From NCBI RefSeq assembly GCF_902459465.1, contig NC_047063.1, positions 1,302,001 through 1,366,000 on the forward strand: 64,000 nucleotides of DNA, read 5' to 3'. This stretch comes from Asterias rubens (Eukaryota; Echinodermata; Asteroidea; Forcipulatida; Asteriidae). Position numbers and translations under genes: made by a program. This document shows positions 23,701 to 36,453 of this stretch, piece after piece. A model generated the notes under the pieces. That model saw only the letters and a list, made by a program, of their open reading frames with translations. It did no database searches and was not told where the DNA came from. Each line of letters begins with the position of its first letter. Position 1 is the stretch's first letter.

Positions 23701-26700
23701 GGGTAAAAGGAAACAAATTTGGTTTTAGCCGTTTTAACCCACGACCCCCGACATTCTGGAGCAGATTGGCCATTTTCATTGTTGGTTTTGGGTTGCTGTT
23801 CGGTTTCTTTTCTTTGATGGTTTATGTTCCTCTTTGTTTATCATTTAATTTAATATTATTTTCATTAGTTCTTCCGGTCAGTTTATTAAACTGATTTTTA
23901 GTCATCAAATGTTGAATCAGAGAATTAAAAATAACTTACAATCGTTCCGGAACTAGTTGTTTTTTTATAACAGAATAAGATATTTAATTCCCTCCTATTA
24001 TACATGGTTTTCTTCTGTTGGTTGGTGAAATAAAAAATAGATATCAAATGAAAAACAACTTAACTTATTTCTTTATCTTTGATGTTTCAAGGCGTAGAGC
24101 CGGCTTGTTATGTAGTGAGACACCTCCATGAGACGACGTTTAGAATGAGACATCGTTACCTGAGCATGCGGACACTCATTCCACTCGCAAAGGCCTTTAG
24201 GGTATGTATGTTAATTATAATTTCGTTGGAGCGGAGAGTGTTGCGATACTCGCTGCTAATCTTTAGGATTGAGACTGCCTCTAGCTACCAGGCTAGCTCA
24301 GTGGTCTAGTGGTAAGACATCTGCTCTTTAGAATGGCAAAAGCCATAGGTTTGAATCCCACCAGAATAATATGCCTACGTGGATTTTTTCCCACTGGACT
24401 CAACAAAGGTCTGTTTATAGACATCAGTTTAGGCTAAAACACAAATGAGACAAAGTTTGTCAATTTCGAAATAGTTTTAATAAGAAAGGGAGAAGGGGTT
24501 GAGTTTGGTTGTTTGATTTTCAATTTCTTCTCCACCATTTTTATGTGTTGATGGAATGATGTGAATGATTAGCAACCCGGTGGTGGCTGGTGCTGCATAC
24601 TTCTAAGGAGTTGATATTGCCTGAGAAGGGCTTTAGGCTCTGATATGAGATGGGGATACTTGGTTCAAAGGCACAATGCCAATTGTAAAGCTACACTCGT
24701 ATTTATTGAGACAAAATCATTGAGCTTTTATTTAGAAATGTATGATATTAGGTGGGGAGTCCTTCTCCAGCTGGTTATATGACGCTATACATAAGTTAAT
24801 GTATGTGAGTGCAGCATTTATGTAATTAAAGGAACACGTTGCCTTGGATCGATCAGTCTTTGAAAAGCGTTTGTTTCCGTCTGTTATAAAATGCATATAT
24901 GAGTAGAAAGATGTTGCAAAAGTAGAATACAATGATCCACACAAACATGCCTCGAAATTGTTTTACCTTGTCGTCTAACACGGTCGGCCATTTATGGGGG
25001 TCAAATTGTTGACTCCCATAAATGGCCGACCATGTTAGTTCGCACAGTAAAGGGAAAACCACGCAATTACGAGGCAAATTTGTGTTGGTCATTGTATTCT
25101 ACTTTTAAAACATCTTTCCAACCATATGCATTTTATAAAAACGGTTACAAACGCTTTTTATAGACCAATTCGTCCGATCCAAGGCAACGTGTTCCTTTAA
25201 GAATTTTCTATTGTTCATTTCTTATTTGTCTGTCGGTGTATTTGTTTATGTGTTTGTTTGTTTGTTTGTTTGCTTGCTTGTAACAGAGCAACACATGCAC
25301 AGAAACACTTGATCTCCGTGACAACCAAATGGAAGGGGAAGGAGGTGCAATAATCGCTTACATGATGAGAGACAATTGCTACATTACTAAGCTGGTATGT
25401 ACATCCAGAATTACGCTGAAGTTTAGGCACACACACAAATTATTTTTATATACGACGATCGGACATGGCAGAGGAATTCTTTTTTGCATTTTATCGCTGT
25501 AGAGCTTGTGTGATGATCAACTTTGTGTGATCACAATACACATCAAATGACAGACCAGACAAAACTTGAGCTGAATCTGCTGTCAGGAAAATATAGTAAG
25601 AAAAATTTGCAAAATATTCAGCTTGTAAACATATTGTCCTTAATTTTACTTGTAGCAACTGAAATCAGCTGTTGCATTTTTAAGGTTTTCAGATGTAGTT
25701 TTTGCGAAAATGACTTCTTTTCAGAGGGAAATATTTCACAATAAAAGAAATTCTAGTATGAACTTCATAATCAGTAAGTTTCAGACTAAAACTAAAAGTG
25801 ATGTTTTTGTTAATATCCTTTCCAATTGTGTATACCTTTAAGATTGATTGATTGATCAATTAACAAATTAATTATGTTATTGACTAGTTATTATTTTCAC
25901 CCCCACCAGGATGTTTCCGAGAACCAGATTCGTTCCAAAGGGGCGTCTGGTTTTGGCTCCATGCTTGGAACAAATTACTCTCTCAAGTCACTCTGCCTCA
26001 GTGGTAAGAAGTCATTATTTTATTCTTTCATTTAATTTATTTACTTATTTACTTATTAGAACCTTTATTCCAGAAAAATCACAACAGCACGGAACGTAAA
26101 AAAAAAAAAAAAAAATAATTTCCAAAATACTTTTATTTAAGCAGAAATTGATGAATTAATAGCATCAGGTATAAAGAATATTACACAGTTTTTTGAACTA
26201 TATCACAAGACAAGATTTATTTTGCGAGCAGAGCTTGGTTTGAACTCTCAGACCCATTTATAGCGCCTTGACAGGATTGACTAGATGGGCAAAATCTGCA
26301 GCCAACGATGCCAGAAACAACAGGCAAACCCTTTCTCTTATTGATATTTAAGTACACCATTGCCCAACACACAGCAGACTACAGGCTTTATGCCTCATCC
26401 CGGCAAAAGACAAACCAATGAAGGACACACAGTCAAGGGTGTTGCTCAAGGATACAAGTGCCATGACTGCGACCAAAAACAATACTCTGACAACATTAGA
26501 ACTTGAGTCCAGTTACAGAAAAAATCAAATCTTGACATACAAAGTCACACAAAAAATCAGGTGAGGTTTGTGGTTGTAAATCTCTTTTGATTAGTGTTAG
26601 TTTTGCGACGAACCGTTGGTTGACAGCTCAACGTTTCAATCAGTATGCTCTGATTGTCTTCAGCTAGAAAATCATATCTCTAATCCGTGGGGAAAGTGTA

Positions 26701-29700
26701 CATACAGTGTGAGTAACGGTAAAACTACCAAATGTCAATGTCGTTTGACTGTTATCATTCAGGTAACTATTTCCTTGTGTATTATTTATATATTTTTTTT
26801 TTTTTTTTAAATGCAGCAAATCATCTATCAGACAAAGCTGCATCCCTTTTGGCCGAAGGGCTGAAGAACAATTGTACATTGACCCACATTGACCTTAGTC
26901 ATAATGACATGGGGGAGTTAGCTGGGATTCATCTAGGCTCAGCACTGGTGAGTAACCGTGTACCAATAAATAAAGTCCTCATGTGAGCGGGGACCGTGCT
27001 CAAAAAATGAGTCTGTAACCTTCTGTTGAACCTTTTAAAATTACTAGTTTGTTAGATAGCATTCCAGTGCATTAGTTTGGCAACTATCTAAAATAGCAAA
27101 TGACGTAAAATTTCAAATAAAAGTCCAGGCAGTTTTACATCATGTAGATGGGAGAAAACCCTAGAGAGTTGTTGGGGACTGAAAACCCAATCCTTATAGT
27201 GCCCTGGCATGGTTTGAGCCAGGGTCTTATAGGTGAGGAAACATATCACTAAACCAACCCGGCCATCCAGTCATTTCTGAATTTGTATTATATCCAATCA
27301 AAACAGCATTGAATTTGACCTCTTGATTGGTGCAGAAATTTCTCTTCTGTAATTTTAAGGCCAATTTGTTTTGGATATCTGTTGATGAGGTCATGTTTCA
27401 AGTTTCGCTCAAATAAATTTACAATTTACACCATTTTAGCGTGAGGTTAGAGACTTGTAAGTTTGTCTCAACTTTCATGAGGACTCTATCAATTAGAAAA
27501 TGTGTGCATTACAATTAATTTTAAAAGTACATCATTCTTATTGGTGTTGAATTCAGGGATAAAGTCTGTTCTGTGCTAACACACATCGGTGTGTATGGGT
27601 ACAACCAAAATGAATACATCCTTTTACTTCTATAGTAAATCTGAGAATTGCTTAAATTTTGAAAAACAATGCAGAGAAAAAAAATCATGGGAAATTAAAT
27701 GGAATAATGTTGTCAGTTCAGTGTATATTATAATTCACAAAAAAACAGAAGGTACAGACATGTCTGTGCTACACTTATACATGGATAGGTAGAACTATTT
27801 GCCGTTGTATTTGAAGAGCTTTTACTGCTGTTTTGATATCAATATTTACATTGCACTTGAGTCTGTCAATGGGCCCCCATGTCTGCTAATAGCTACTATT
27901 GATAACAGCTGTGTTGTGGGTTTAGCAGTAAAGTCAATAGTGTCTGGAGTTCCATTATGTGATGTCAAAGGCGCCTGTGACTAGAAGCTAAGCACTCAGT
28001 CAACTGTTCACAAAAAATGTCTTTATTATGAAATTTGTGATTCATTGTTTTTTTCAGGTCAACATGGTTTATCGTGTGGATTTATATCCTTACCACTGTA
28101 ATTAGGCACGTTATCACAGTAGGTTGAAATCATGCTGGGATTTTTAACCTAATTTCAAAATCTGAATTTTTTTAAATTTTGATTGAGGTATCAGCATGAA
28201 GGACGCATTCTTCCTCTGTGGAAGAAGGTCCAACTGGTCTGATACTCTACGGACTTTGAAGAGGGTTTCAGCCCCAGGAGAAGGTGGCAACATGCCCCTG
28301 GTGGCAGTTGATTTGGGGTGTAGTCCAAATCAGTTAAGTGTAGCCCTCACCTTGAAGTGGTTGTCTAGCCTTGTGATGATTTCATCATGGAGGTAGAATT
28401 CTACCTCTATGGTTACGTACACATAGGTCATCTCTCATTAAAGGGGCATATTTCAAAGGGCACCCAGGCAAGACCAGGGGCAGGCAAGCAATTTTGTCTG
28501 GAACTTTGAGGCCAGTATCAATCACCCTAAAAGTTTTCAACCATCTTCTATTTTGCTCTAATCTTTGTGATAAGAAAAAAAAATGCCTGAAGGAAGCCGA
28601 CTCCAAGCAGTTTTACATGAATATAAAAAAGAAAGTTAATTGCTAATCCGATTAGAAGTACAAAGCAAACAAACATTGCCCTGAAATAGAAAAATCAATA
28701 AAAGTCATTGGAAAGGTTTTACATTTGTGAATACCAAGTACTCTTTACAAACACTGACAGTGCTCATGTTACAACGAAATACAAAGTCCATTTGGTGCAT
28801 TAGTTCAGTGTTTTGATGCAGTTTTTTTCTATTCATTTTGTATTACTTTTTAGCGTGAAATAAAACATTAAACTTATGTCACACATAATAATCTATTAAC
28901 CTTATAATTTATCCTCAAAACTTCTGATAAATATTTTAACTGATTTCATTGAGTAGCGAGTAAACTTATATAATTTTTTTTATATATTTGTTTTCTGTCA
29001 GTCTGTATTTTTGCAAGTTGTTTTTGTTTACCGATCTCAGATTGAAAACACCGCATTATTGTACTTGGATCTGAAGTGGAATGGAGTCAGAGGAAAGGGT
29101 ATTATAGCTCTTGCTAATTCTTTCAAGGTAATTAAAATAGGGAGACTGCCACCATAGAGCTAGAAACTAGAGGTCGTATTATGCTCTAGTCAACTTTTCT
29201 TTGTTAAACCCCAATTAATAATGGTTGGCAATGAAAGTATTGCACAAAATTGCTGAGATTGAAAATATAATGTTTCATTTACACAAACAATACATGGTTT
29301 TAAAGCCATCGGTAAACAGTATTGTCCAAAGGCCCACACTTCGTGTATCACAACTTCTTTATAAAATAACAAACCTGTGAAAATTGAGGCTCAATCGGTC
29401 ATCGGAGTCGAGAGAAAATAATGGCAAAACCCACGCTTGTTTCCGCACGTTTCGCCGTGTCATAACATGTAATTCTTGATGTTGAGAATTGATAATTGTT
29501 TTAATGTTTTCTCAAAAAGTAAAGCATTTCATGGAATAATATTTCAAGAGAAGTCTTTTACCATTACCTTCTGTAAACCCTGTAAGTTATTTGTAAATCT
29601 GTGAACTTTTATTTTTTTTCTGTTCCGAAAGTGTATTTAATGGCTTTAAAAATGGTCATGATTGAAAACTTCCGAAATATTTTTGCTTGTAATGCTACAG

Positions 29701-32700
29701 TTGTTGAGAAATTAGTAAAACAACTAGTTTTGATCTTGCGCGTCCAAAACCTATAGTGACTCCAGTAAATGATTGAGCTTAAACTTTTGCTTTAAAATTG
29801 TTTGTTTTTTCTCAAGGTGAACACTTCACTTGAAGTGCTAGATCTGTCTCAGAATGGTGTCTGTCTAGCAGGGTGTACAGCATTACAAACAGCACTAAAG
29901 GTCAACACGGGACTCAGGATACTAGACTTGAGGTCAGTAAAAATAAAGTTCCCAACAAAACAAAACTTAAAACTTATGTACATACAATTAAATATTTATG
30001 CTTGACCTTCATTATTTATGTTTTTTTCACAACACAGCTCTAATCACATCAACACACCTGGAGTTAAGAAACTCGCACTCGGACTCAAGAAGAACACAAC
30101 CCTGGAAGCTTTACTAGTAAGTAATACCCTTGACCTTTGACCTTGGTAAATAATGTACAAAAACAGCTCCATGACTTGCAAACACTTGCTGTAGTTCTCT
30201 CGATTGCGGATTTCTCCAAAGCAGTGCATTATTACATGTTTTAGTTGTGCTTGTGGAACTTGTGCTTATAATTTGGGATTCAAACTGAACTTTTTTCAAC
30301 AGGCAAGTTTTTGGGATGGTGTTTGCTCTAAAATGTAGAAGTTGTGGATTCACATCCCACCCGAAGTTGGTCAATATTTGGCATATATTTTGCACTTTTA
30401 AACATTCATCAAAGCGCCTAGAAACATTTTTACTATTCCTGTCTACTGTTGGGCCTTAAGCATTTCCAAAACTGTCTTAACTCCTTTGGAGTATGCAGCA
30501 CCAACGCTAAGTGGTGCACAGGTTGCTAATCATTCACACCCACAATCTTTACCCTAAGCTATTTATTTCTGGGTGAAGAGACGCAATGAAAGCTACTCGT
30601 CTTTCCCAAGAACACAAGTGTCTTGCATGAGAACACAAAGTTACAACTGGGATTCGTACCCACTCTCCAATGATCGTACTCGATCATCAGAACTTGATTT
30701 CTACACTCTAGACCACTTGACCATTACATAAGGTTCTTGTGGATTCTTTCTACAGGAGATTGGAGTACAGCTTAAAAAAAATTATTGGGAGGTATAGCTT
30801 TAAAAAATGTTTTCCCCCAAACGTAACAATTATCCCGATTTCTCTTCCTCTACTAGCTTGGCGGCAACCCCATGGGGGATGAAGGAGTTCTAGCCCTGAT
30901 GAAAGCTTGCCCCTTCAGCACCAACCTCAAACTTCTAAGTCTACAGGTAATACGAGCTAATCCATTTATATGACAGACCAGTTCAACTAATAAGACCAAA
31001 TGAAGATGGTGAAACAGAATCCAAGATTCATTTTTACCCTTGAAAACACTTTGCTTCTATCAATCATAAACACTGTGCAACCGATCTAGGAATCTTATTT
31101 ACTGTATCAGTTGATCTGAAAATTGAATCAATTGATGTTTCCATAATTTTTTTGTGTCGTTGGCTCTTTTGGTTTTGTGTAGGAAATCACCCTGACACTT
31201 GTCGTGCATCGGAAGATACAAGAAATAATTGATGCATGTAATTTATGCGTCCTCTCTAGAGATTACAGTGGTCACAGGAGAACAGTGGTAAGCAATCAAA
31301 ATTTAAAACCTTGAATCAAAATTAAGTTAAGGATCTCAACTTATTGTAAAACAGTTTACTTTAAGGTTTAAAAATTCCCTCTTGTTTTTAAATTGTTTTG
31401 TCAATAAAACTCATTTTAGACAACCATATATTTATAAAGATATTTTCCTATGACATTTGCATTTGCAGAATATTTGTTATATTGTCACATGTTTCTGGAA
31501 CACATTCAGACTGTTGAAAGGCTGTTTAATTATATAACGGCCATCTATCTACCGATGGGTAGATACGGCTGGTCAAAGTTGACAACGGTTTCCGAGCCCT
31601 AAGAAAAACAAAACTGCAGGCATGTAGTTTTAACTCTGTATAAATCAATAACAAACTGTAATCATCAGGAAGATGCAAACGCTAAATACTGAAGAATACT
31701 GACTGACCATGACAAAAATGAAAGCTGGCGTGTTCTTCCATGCAAAGAAATCCTGGGTGGATAATTCAGATATCCAAATTTCCGCGGATAGCTTTTGCTT
31801 TTAGACCATTTCTCCCCGCTATTGCATTATAGGTACCATCTAATTTTGGTTCAGTTACCTTGTAATGTAATACATTGTGTATTATTGCAAAGCCTAAATT
31901 TCTCTGTTATTTTCCCCACTTTATATTTTATATTTTTGTTTTGCAGGCACCAAGTCATCTGGTTGCCATGGTAGATCGTTTCATTCTCGATCATCAAACC
32001 AAGATCTTGTATAATTGTTTCGGCATCGATGAGCAGAGTACGTGTTGTTTTTCTTCCAGTGATCTCATGAAAGTCTTGATCAGATCTGGTCTAGACTTGA
32101 GCCTTGTAAGTTGAAGAGTTTGAATAATACATTGTATTCTTTCAATTCTATCCCATGGGTAACTAATTTGAACTGATGGTAGGGGAAGGAAAGGTGGCTG
32201 TGTAGCGCTCACATTTCTAAATCTTTTTGTGGGAACTTTTTCTTGATTTTATATAAGAGGGTAAAGAGGTATTACACATATCTTGAGACTCAAACTCAAA
32301 TGGCTTTTTGATTGAAAAACGCGCCTATACATCTACATGTATTTACAACGCAACAAAGACTATAAACTGATAGACCAACACACTGAAGATTCTACGGGGA
32401 CATTGACGTGGTAACACAAAGTTAATTGAGAAAAGATCATTATTTCCTCTGTTTAGATTTGTTCTATTTTTGTGAGTTCTTGTTTAACTAAAGTCTTCAA
32501 ACAGAAGATGCATGAAAGTGTGCTGTGTGTAAACTTGTTGCACTCTTTTTATGTGCATTTTTTCGCAGGAACAAATTGATTCTGCTCTTCAACAAGTAGG
32601 AGTTTTACAATCAGATAAAATACTCTACAGGTAAGAAGTGTTGAGATACGGGTAAGACGGCTATCTCCCTATATTGAATTACTAGAATCCTTCATCACTC

Positions 32701-33179
32701 TTACAAATTCTAACAACACTAGGGCAAGTCAACACCCAAATGAGACAGACATGAGGAACAATGAAAACACAAAATGCTGCAGACGAAAGATTTAAATTAT
32801 GATGGTGGTGTGCCTGATCCCAAGAGTGGTTTAATATGGTGGTACATGTATGCCTGATCCCATAAGTAGTTCACTTGGATCCTTCCTAACTCTAACAAAA
32901 TCCAACACATGGTAAGTCAACACCCAACTATGGTACTCTGATTATGGTTAGTATCTGATTCCATGTTAAGCATCACAGTTGCTACACTAGTGGAGTCTTT
33001 AGTCTAGCAGAATCAAACAAAGCATGAACTAATTTTAAAGACTTGCGACAGTTAGAGTATACAAATGAAGAGAGAGTTTACATTTCTATTATTATTATTT
33101 TTTCTTCAGGCCTTTACTTGATGGTTTGTCAGCTCTGAAGAAAAATCCAAGACCATCGTCAGCTGAGGGTACAAGCTAA
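20794..33179 (+). CDS. Leucine-rich repeat protein, LRRC74A/B-like
   Basis: Coding exons: 20794-21406, 22035-22178, 23592-23654, 24092-24201, 25287-25394, 25910-26003, 26817-26947, 29041-29127, 29817-29932, 30038-30116, 30857-30946, 31183-31287, 31947-32105, 32569-32630, 33110-33179. All junctions are GT-AG and phases agree, giving 676 residues from the ATG at 20794 (an earlier start is possible). Residues 1-205 are a low-complexity, basic Ser/Arg/Pro-rich tail; 205-252 are acidic; about 274-545 hold seven or eight ribonuclease-inhibitor-type LRRs (LDLRDNQ, LDVSENQ, IDLSHND, LDLKWNG, LDLSQNG, LDLSSNH, LLLGGNP). The C-terminal ~120 residues resemble the EF-hand-like end of LRRC74A. The acidic block, then YLMECKQEGVEPACYVVRHL, then LRRs matches the order recalled for vertebrate LRRC74 proteins, which lack so long an N-tail. 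Function is not established. Introns hold several MITEs. Confidence 0.88.
22200..22380. repeat. Dispersed repeat (copy of 7708-7950)
   Basis: Lies in the second intron of the LRR gene. It shares ordered blocks (GTGGCTTCT, CACTCAGTGA, TTTTCCTGCAAGG, GGTTTACA) with 7708-7850. Downstream at 22470-22520 is a GTGAAAGGCAGGAG block that recurs near 62195. Confidence 0.5.
23291..23363 (+). CDS. Probable alternative first exon of the LRR gene
   Basis: An ATG opens 24 codons (MASEQENFDLPSFLEKYF, then TTFSYY) and ends with one extra G at a donor TATG|GTAGGA. This is phase 1, exactly as needed to join the acceptor at 23592. A TAA sits in frame 15 bases upstream of the ATG, so it can only be a start exon. 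Spliced to 23592-33179 it would give a protein lacking the long Ser/Arg-rich tail and acidic block but retaining all LRRs, ~428 residues, closer to the vertebrate LRRC74 length. Donor quality is moderate; no transcript evidence is available. Confidence 0.5.
24287..24375 (+). mobile_element. tRNA-derived SINE fragment
   Basis: Contains an A-box-like GGCTAGCTCAGTGG and, ~35 bp later, a B-box-like GGTTTGAATCC, the RNA polymerase III promoter elements of tRNA-derived SINEs. The implied anticodon arm does not pair properly, so it is not a tRNA gene. Located in an intron of the LRR gene. Confidence 0.7.
24830..25196. mobile_element. TTAA-flanked palindromic MITE, family 2
   Basis: TTAA at 24826-24829 and 25197-25200 flank a 367 bp element whose two halves are near-complete inverted copies (ends AGGAACACGTTGCCTTGGAT; centre around GGTCGGCCATTTATGG with its complement). 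Located in the intron between the LRR-gene exons ending 24201 and starting 25287. The transcript would fold into a hairpin with ~180 bp arms. Confidence 0.88.
26098..26116. repeat. Poly(A) homopolymer
   Basis: A run of 19 A (26098-26116) within an intron of the LRR gene. It may be the tail of a degraded retroelement, but no such element is recognisable just upstream. Confidence 0.7.
26200..26560. repeat. Decayed dispersed repeat in LRR-gene intron
   Basis: Shares the words GGCAAACCCTTTCTCTT and CACACAGTCA with the 22340-22460 repeat tract and resembles 7708-7950 in block order. It is strongly diverged. Confidence 0.4.
29304..29645. mobile_element. TTAA-flanked MITE, family 3
   Basis: TTAA at 29300-29303 and 29646-29649; ends AGCCAT and ATGGCT. 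342 bp, noncoding, with a central palindrome AATTCTTGATGTTGAGAATT. Lies between LRR-gene exons 29041-29127 and 29817-29932. The terminal inverted repeat is only ~6 bp, shorter than in the other families. Confidence 0.65.
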
Positions 33180-33241
33180 TAGCACCAGCCATGTTCATCA
33201 TCTCATTGGTGAGAGTAGAAAGAGTCGAGTAAAGCCCATAA

Positions 33242-33247
33242 AATAAA
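33242..33247 (+). promoter_or_regulatory. Candidate polyadenylation signal, LRR gene
   Basis: AATAAA lies 63 bases after the stop. Further copies occur near 34739 and 34945, so the true 3' end is open. Confidence 0.35.
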
Positions 33248-34701
33248 GCCCAGTTAAAGCCCAGTTTGGAGCATGTGCACCCGCCCCTTTAAGCGAGCCA
33301 CTGGCCATAGCTAAGTTTTTATTTCACGACCACTGCTTTTACCCAGGGGTTGGATGATGGTGTGAACATTCCTGAAAATGGCTTACGGTAATTGGTTCAC
33401 TTTATTCTAAACCCAGTACCTCCCTAAGTTACAATTGAGGATGTTTACATATTCTGTGCATCACCAGAAAATACACAACTACATGCTTTGACAAAAAGTG
33501 GACTAATAAATCTGTCCTCCTTCAGTGACTGCTTAACTTCCTTCAAGAAAATATAAAAGCTCAATGAGATTTTGGAAAATCTGATAACCAAAGAAGGAAC
33601 CTGAGAAATCACATGCCTGTTTACCATTAGCAAAGCAAAAGGCATGCTAACTTGCTGGTGGTGGTTATTGTAAGCAAATGAGTGATGCAACAATGCAAAT
33701 CCATTGTGAACGCTAACACTTTCTGTCAAATCTTCTTTTATCGATTATGAAATACACCTATCTTATGCACAATTTTTTTTTATATATTACAAATATACAA
33801 GTCTGCTTAGCCAACTTTATGGAATTTGGTCCTGGTCATAAAGGATGTATATTTATCAAAGTTTTACAAACTCAAAGTTATAAAAGTTCTTTAAAAGTTT
33901 ATAATACTATGCAAGCATTCCAGGTTGTCTTCTAGTCTTATTTTCATTGACGCAAGCTAAAAGATTAAAATAGTTTCTCTGCAAACTCAAAGTAATTCTC
34001 TTATAAACATTTATGATTATATATTTGGTTTGTGGTAACACCATGTGTGTGTCTACTTACCAGGTAGAGTTTGTTCTTTAGGATTGTGATTATTATGGAA
34101 ATCGGATTCAAGTAATAATTTTTGAACTAATCAAAATACAGCTCTCAATTTTTCCGACGCAAGAACTATATGAAGTTTTAAGAAAACAGTTGTATTTTTA
34201 TACTTCAGATGCAGTCATTTCTTTAGGAATTCTTCTTTAAATCCATATTGTCTATGCAGACCTCACCATTGAGTGACCCTCTGGTGTTGTGTTCATTGTT
34301 TTGTCTTGATTAAAAATATCATAAAATCACATTGACCTAAACTTGGTCAAAAGTGAATTCCTCAGCCTAAAAACTAATTACATTGTTGGTCATAAATATT
34401 GTTTTGTTTTGCCATGAAACTTTATCCTTGCATTTCTGAAAGACTATATTTTATTTTTCTTTATTTGTGAAATGTGTTTATTTTGCGTGTGTGTTTTTAT
34501 TGTATAAATTGATTGCCGTTGTTGTGCCCAAACTGAAACCTTTAAAACATCCATCCATTCTATATTTTTTTTCTTTCAGTTTTATGTTTATTTATACTCT
34601 CCAGAAGAAGTTTTATGATTTAATTTTTGTTTAAAGAATTTGTTTTATATGATGCGCTCCACATTACTATATAAAATTTGTGTCAAAACGTTCCAAAAAA
34701 T

Positions 34702-34810
34702 GTCCGTATCCTGCCACCACTTTTTCATTTGTTATGAAATAAATTAGTATCTAATTTACTAGATATTTCTCTGGGTAAAAATGAGTGAAAAAATTGTGGC
34801 AGGATATTGA
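34702..34810. mobile_element. Small hairpin MITE, CCACCACTTTTTCA family
   Basis: Left end GTCCGTATCCTGCCACCACT and the reverse-complemented right end TCAATATCCTGCCACAATTT form imperfect inverted arms continuing into TTTTTCA. The better copy is at 57877-57991. Here it falls in or near the LRR gene 3' UTR. Confidence 0.65.
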
Positions 34811-35340
34811 AATCATTCCAAGCGTCCCATCATGCCACCTAAAGTCTAAGACAATGTCCAGGTCGCAGCACACCCTTACGCCAAAAGTTATTTATATATT
34901 TCTTACTTTTAAAAAAAGTTTGCAGTGATGTTGTTGTTTCTTTAATAAATAAAATCACTTCAAGAAGGTGTGTATTAATGTGAATCCTAAATTATGCAAT
35001 AAATCTAAATTCAATTTTAAAATATTGTGTATAATGTATGTTTGTTTTCCTTAATTAATAGTGGGAAGTATGTTTGACATGGTTTTGGGAATGTGTTGCC
35101 TCAGAGAGAGTTATTTAAAAATCTTCTTAAAGTTCCACAACATTACTAGGAAGAAAGCAGGCATGGTGTGGCGAGAGTACATGCATTTGTTAGAGAGATA
35201 ATAATGCTGGGCCAAGCGTTTAAAGTTAATTAAAGTCCAAACTTAATGGTGTGAGGCAACATGGTGAAGGATAAGGGCACCCAATAGGTTCCTGTATTCT
35301 AACACACTCGTACTCTCTTGTACAGAAGTACAACCTCTTA

Positions 35341-35655
35341 TAAAGCCACTGGACACTATTGGTAATTGTCAAAGACCAGTATTCTCACTTGGTGTATCTC
35401 AACATATATGCATAAAATAACAAATCTGTAAACATTCGTACTACTCAATTTGTTATCGAAGTTGCAAGAGAAAAACCCACTTGTTGCACAAATTTATGTG
35501 CTTTCAGATGCATAATAAATCTACAAAAGGCTTCAGGCCTATTATTAGAGAGAGAAATTACCTCTTCCTCAAAAACTACATTACTTAAGAGGGAGCTGTT
35601 CCTCTCAATATTTTATATAATATCAACAGCTCTCCATTGCTCCTGACCAAGTCAG
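35341..35655 (+). mobile_element. Decayed copy of MITE family 1
   Basis: Starts with GCCACTGGACACTATTGGTA, matching the terminus of the element at 12404-12782, and follows its interior (TTATTTTATGCATA complement, GTTGCAAGAG) in diverged form. The right terminus and TTAA sites are not recognisable. Confidence 0.55.
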
Positions 35656-36319
35656 TTGTTATGTTTACAATTATTTTTAGGGGGGTTGTGTCAGGGAACA
35701 CAACAACACACTGGGAGTGGGGAGGATACAGCATGACACGTATCAAGTACAAATAACGCGATTGATACAGTAAAACATGGAGGAAGGAAATACATGAAAC
35801 AACTGTGCTAGTTCTATCTACATTTTAAATCCTCACCTCAAAAACCACCAAAATTGAGACCTTAAATTATGACAAATGAAGGGTCATGTTAATTCCGTAC
35901 TTCTTTAATTAATCCGATTCTCAAAATGGAAATATTAAACATTTTTAATAATAAATTGATTTAATATCTTTGATCTATAGATACACTACGGCCACAATTT
36001 TAACAAACCTCAGGTCACATGACATAATAGTTACATCTAAAATTGATTTCACATCGTTTTAAAAGACCTTGCTGAGTAAGTTTCCATATTAATAACGGTA
36101 GAAATCGCTGTGAAACATCTTTTGTACAGAGCAGCCATTTTGTCTTCCATTCAATTATAAGTCCTTTTTGAAACCACTGCTTCAGGTATGGATTCAGCTT
36201 CAGGCTCTGCCTCTCGTATGGAGCCCTGAGCACGTACGCAAAAGTCTCAGCGCCAAGCTAGGTAGCCCACGGAGAATCTGGAGCCAAAACTATGGTTTCA
36301 GAAAGGGCCATACTGAGGC

Positions 36320-36453
36320 CATGTCCGAATTAGCGGCTACAGCTACGGCTACGGCTACGGCTAGATTTACGCGTCATCACGCGTTGAGGTATAGGACGTC
36401 CTTAGCAACACCCTTAGCAACAGCCGTAGCCATAGCCGCAAATTCGGATTCGG
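36320..36453. mobile_element. Short MITE with GGCTAC repeats
   Basis: Inverted ends: GTCCGAATTAGCGGCTAC at left and, reverse-complemented at right, ATCCGAATTTGCGGCTATGG. Inside are GGCTAC hexamer repeats on the left arm and their complement on the right. The reading frame across it is an artefact of the hexamer. Confidence 0.6.

Noticed and set aside
23697..23894. Hydrophobic 65-codon frame within the LRR gene.
   Set aside because: It begins at a non-ATG codon inside an intron, is AT-rich by composition and has no splice connection.
24287..24375. Functional tRNA gene on the plus strand.
   Set aside because: Spacing and arm pairing do not fit a tRNA cloverleaf despite Pol III boxes.
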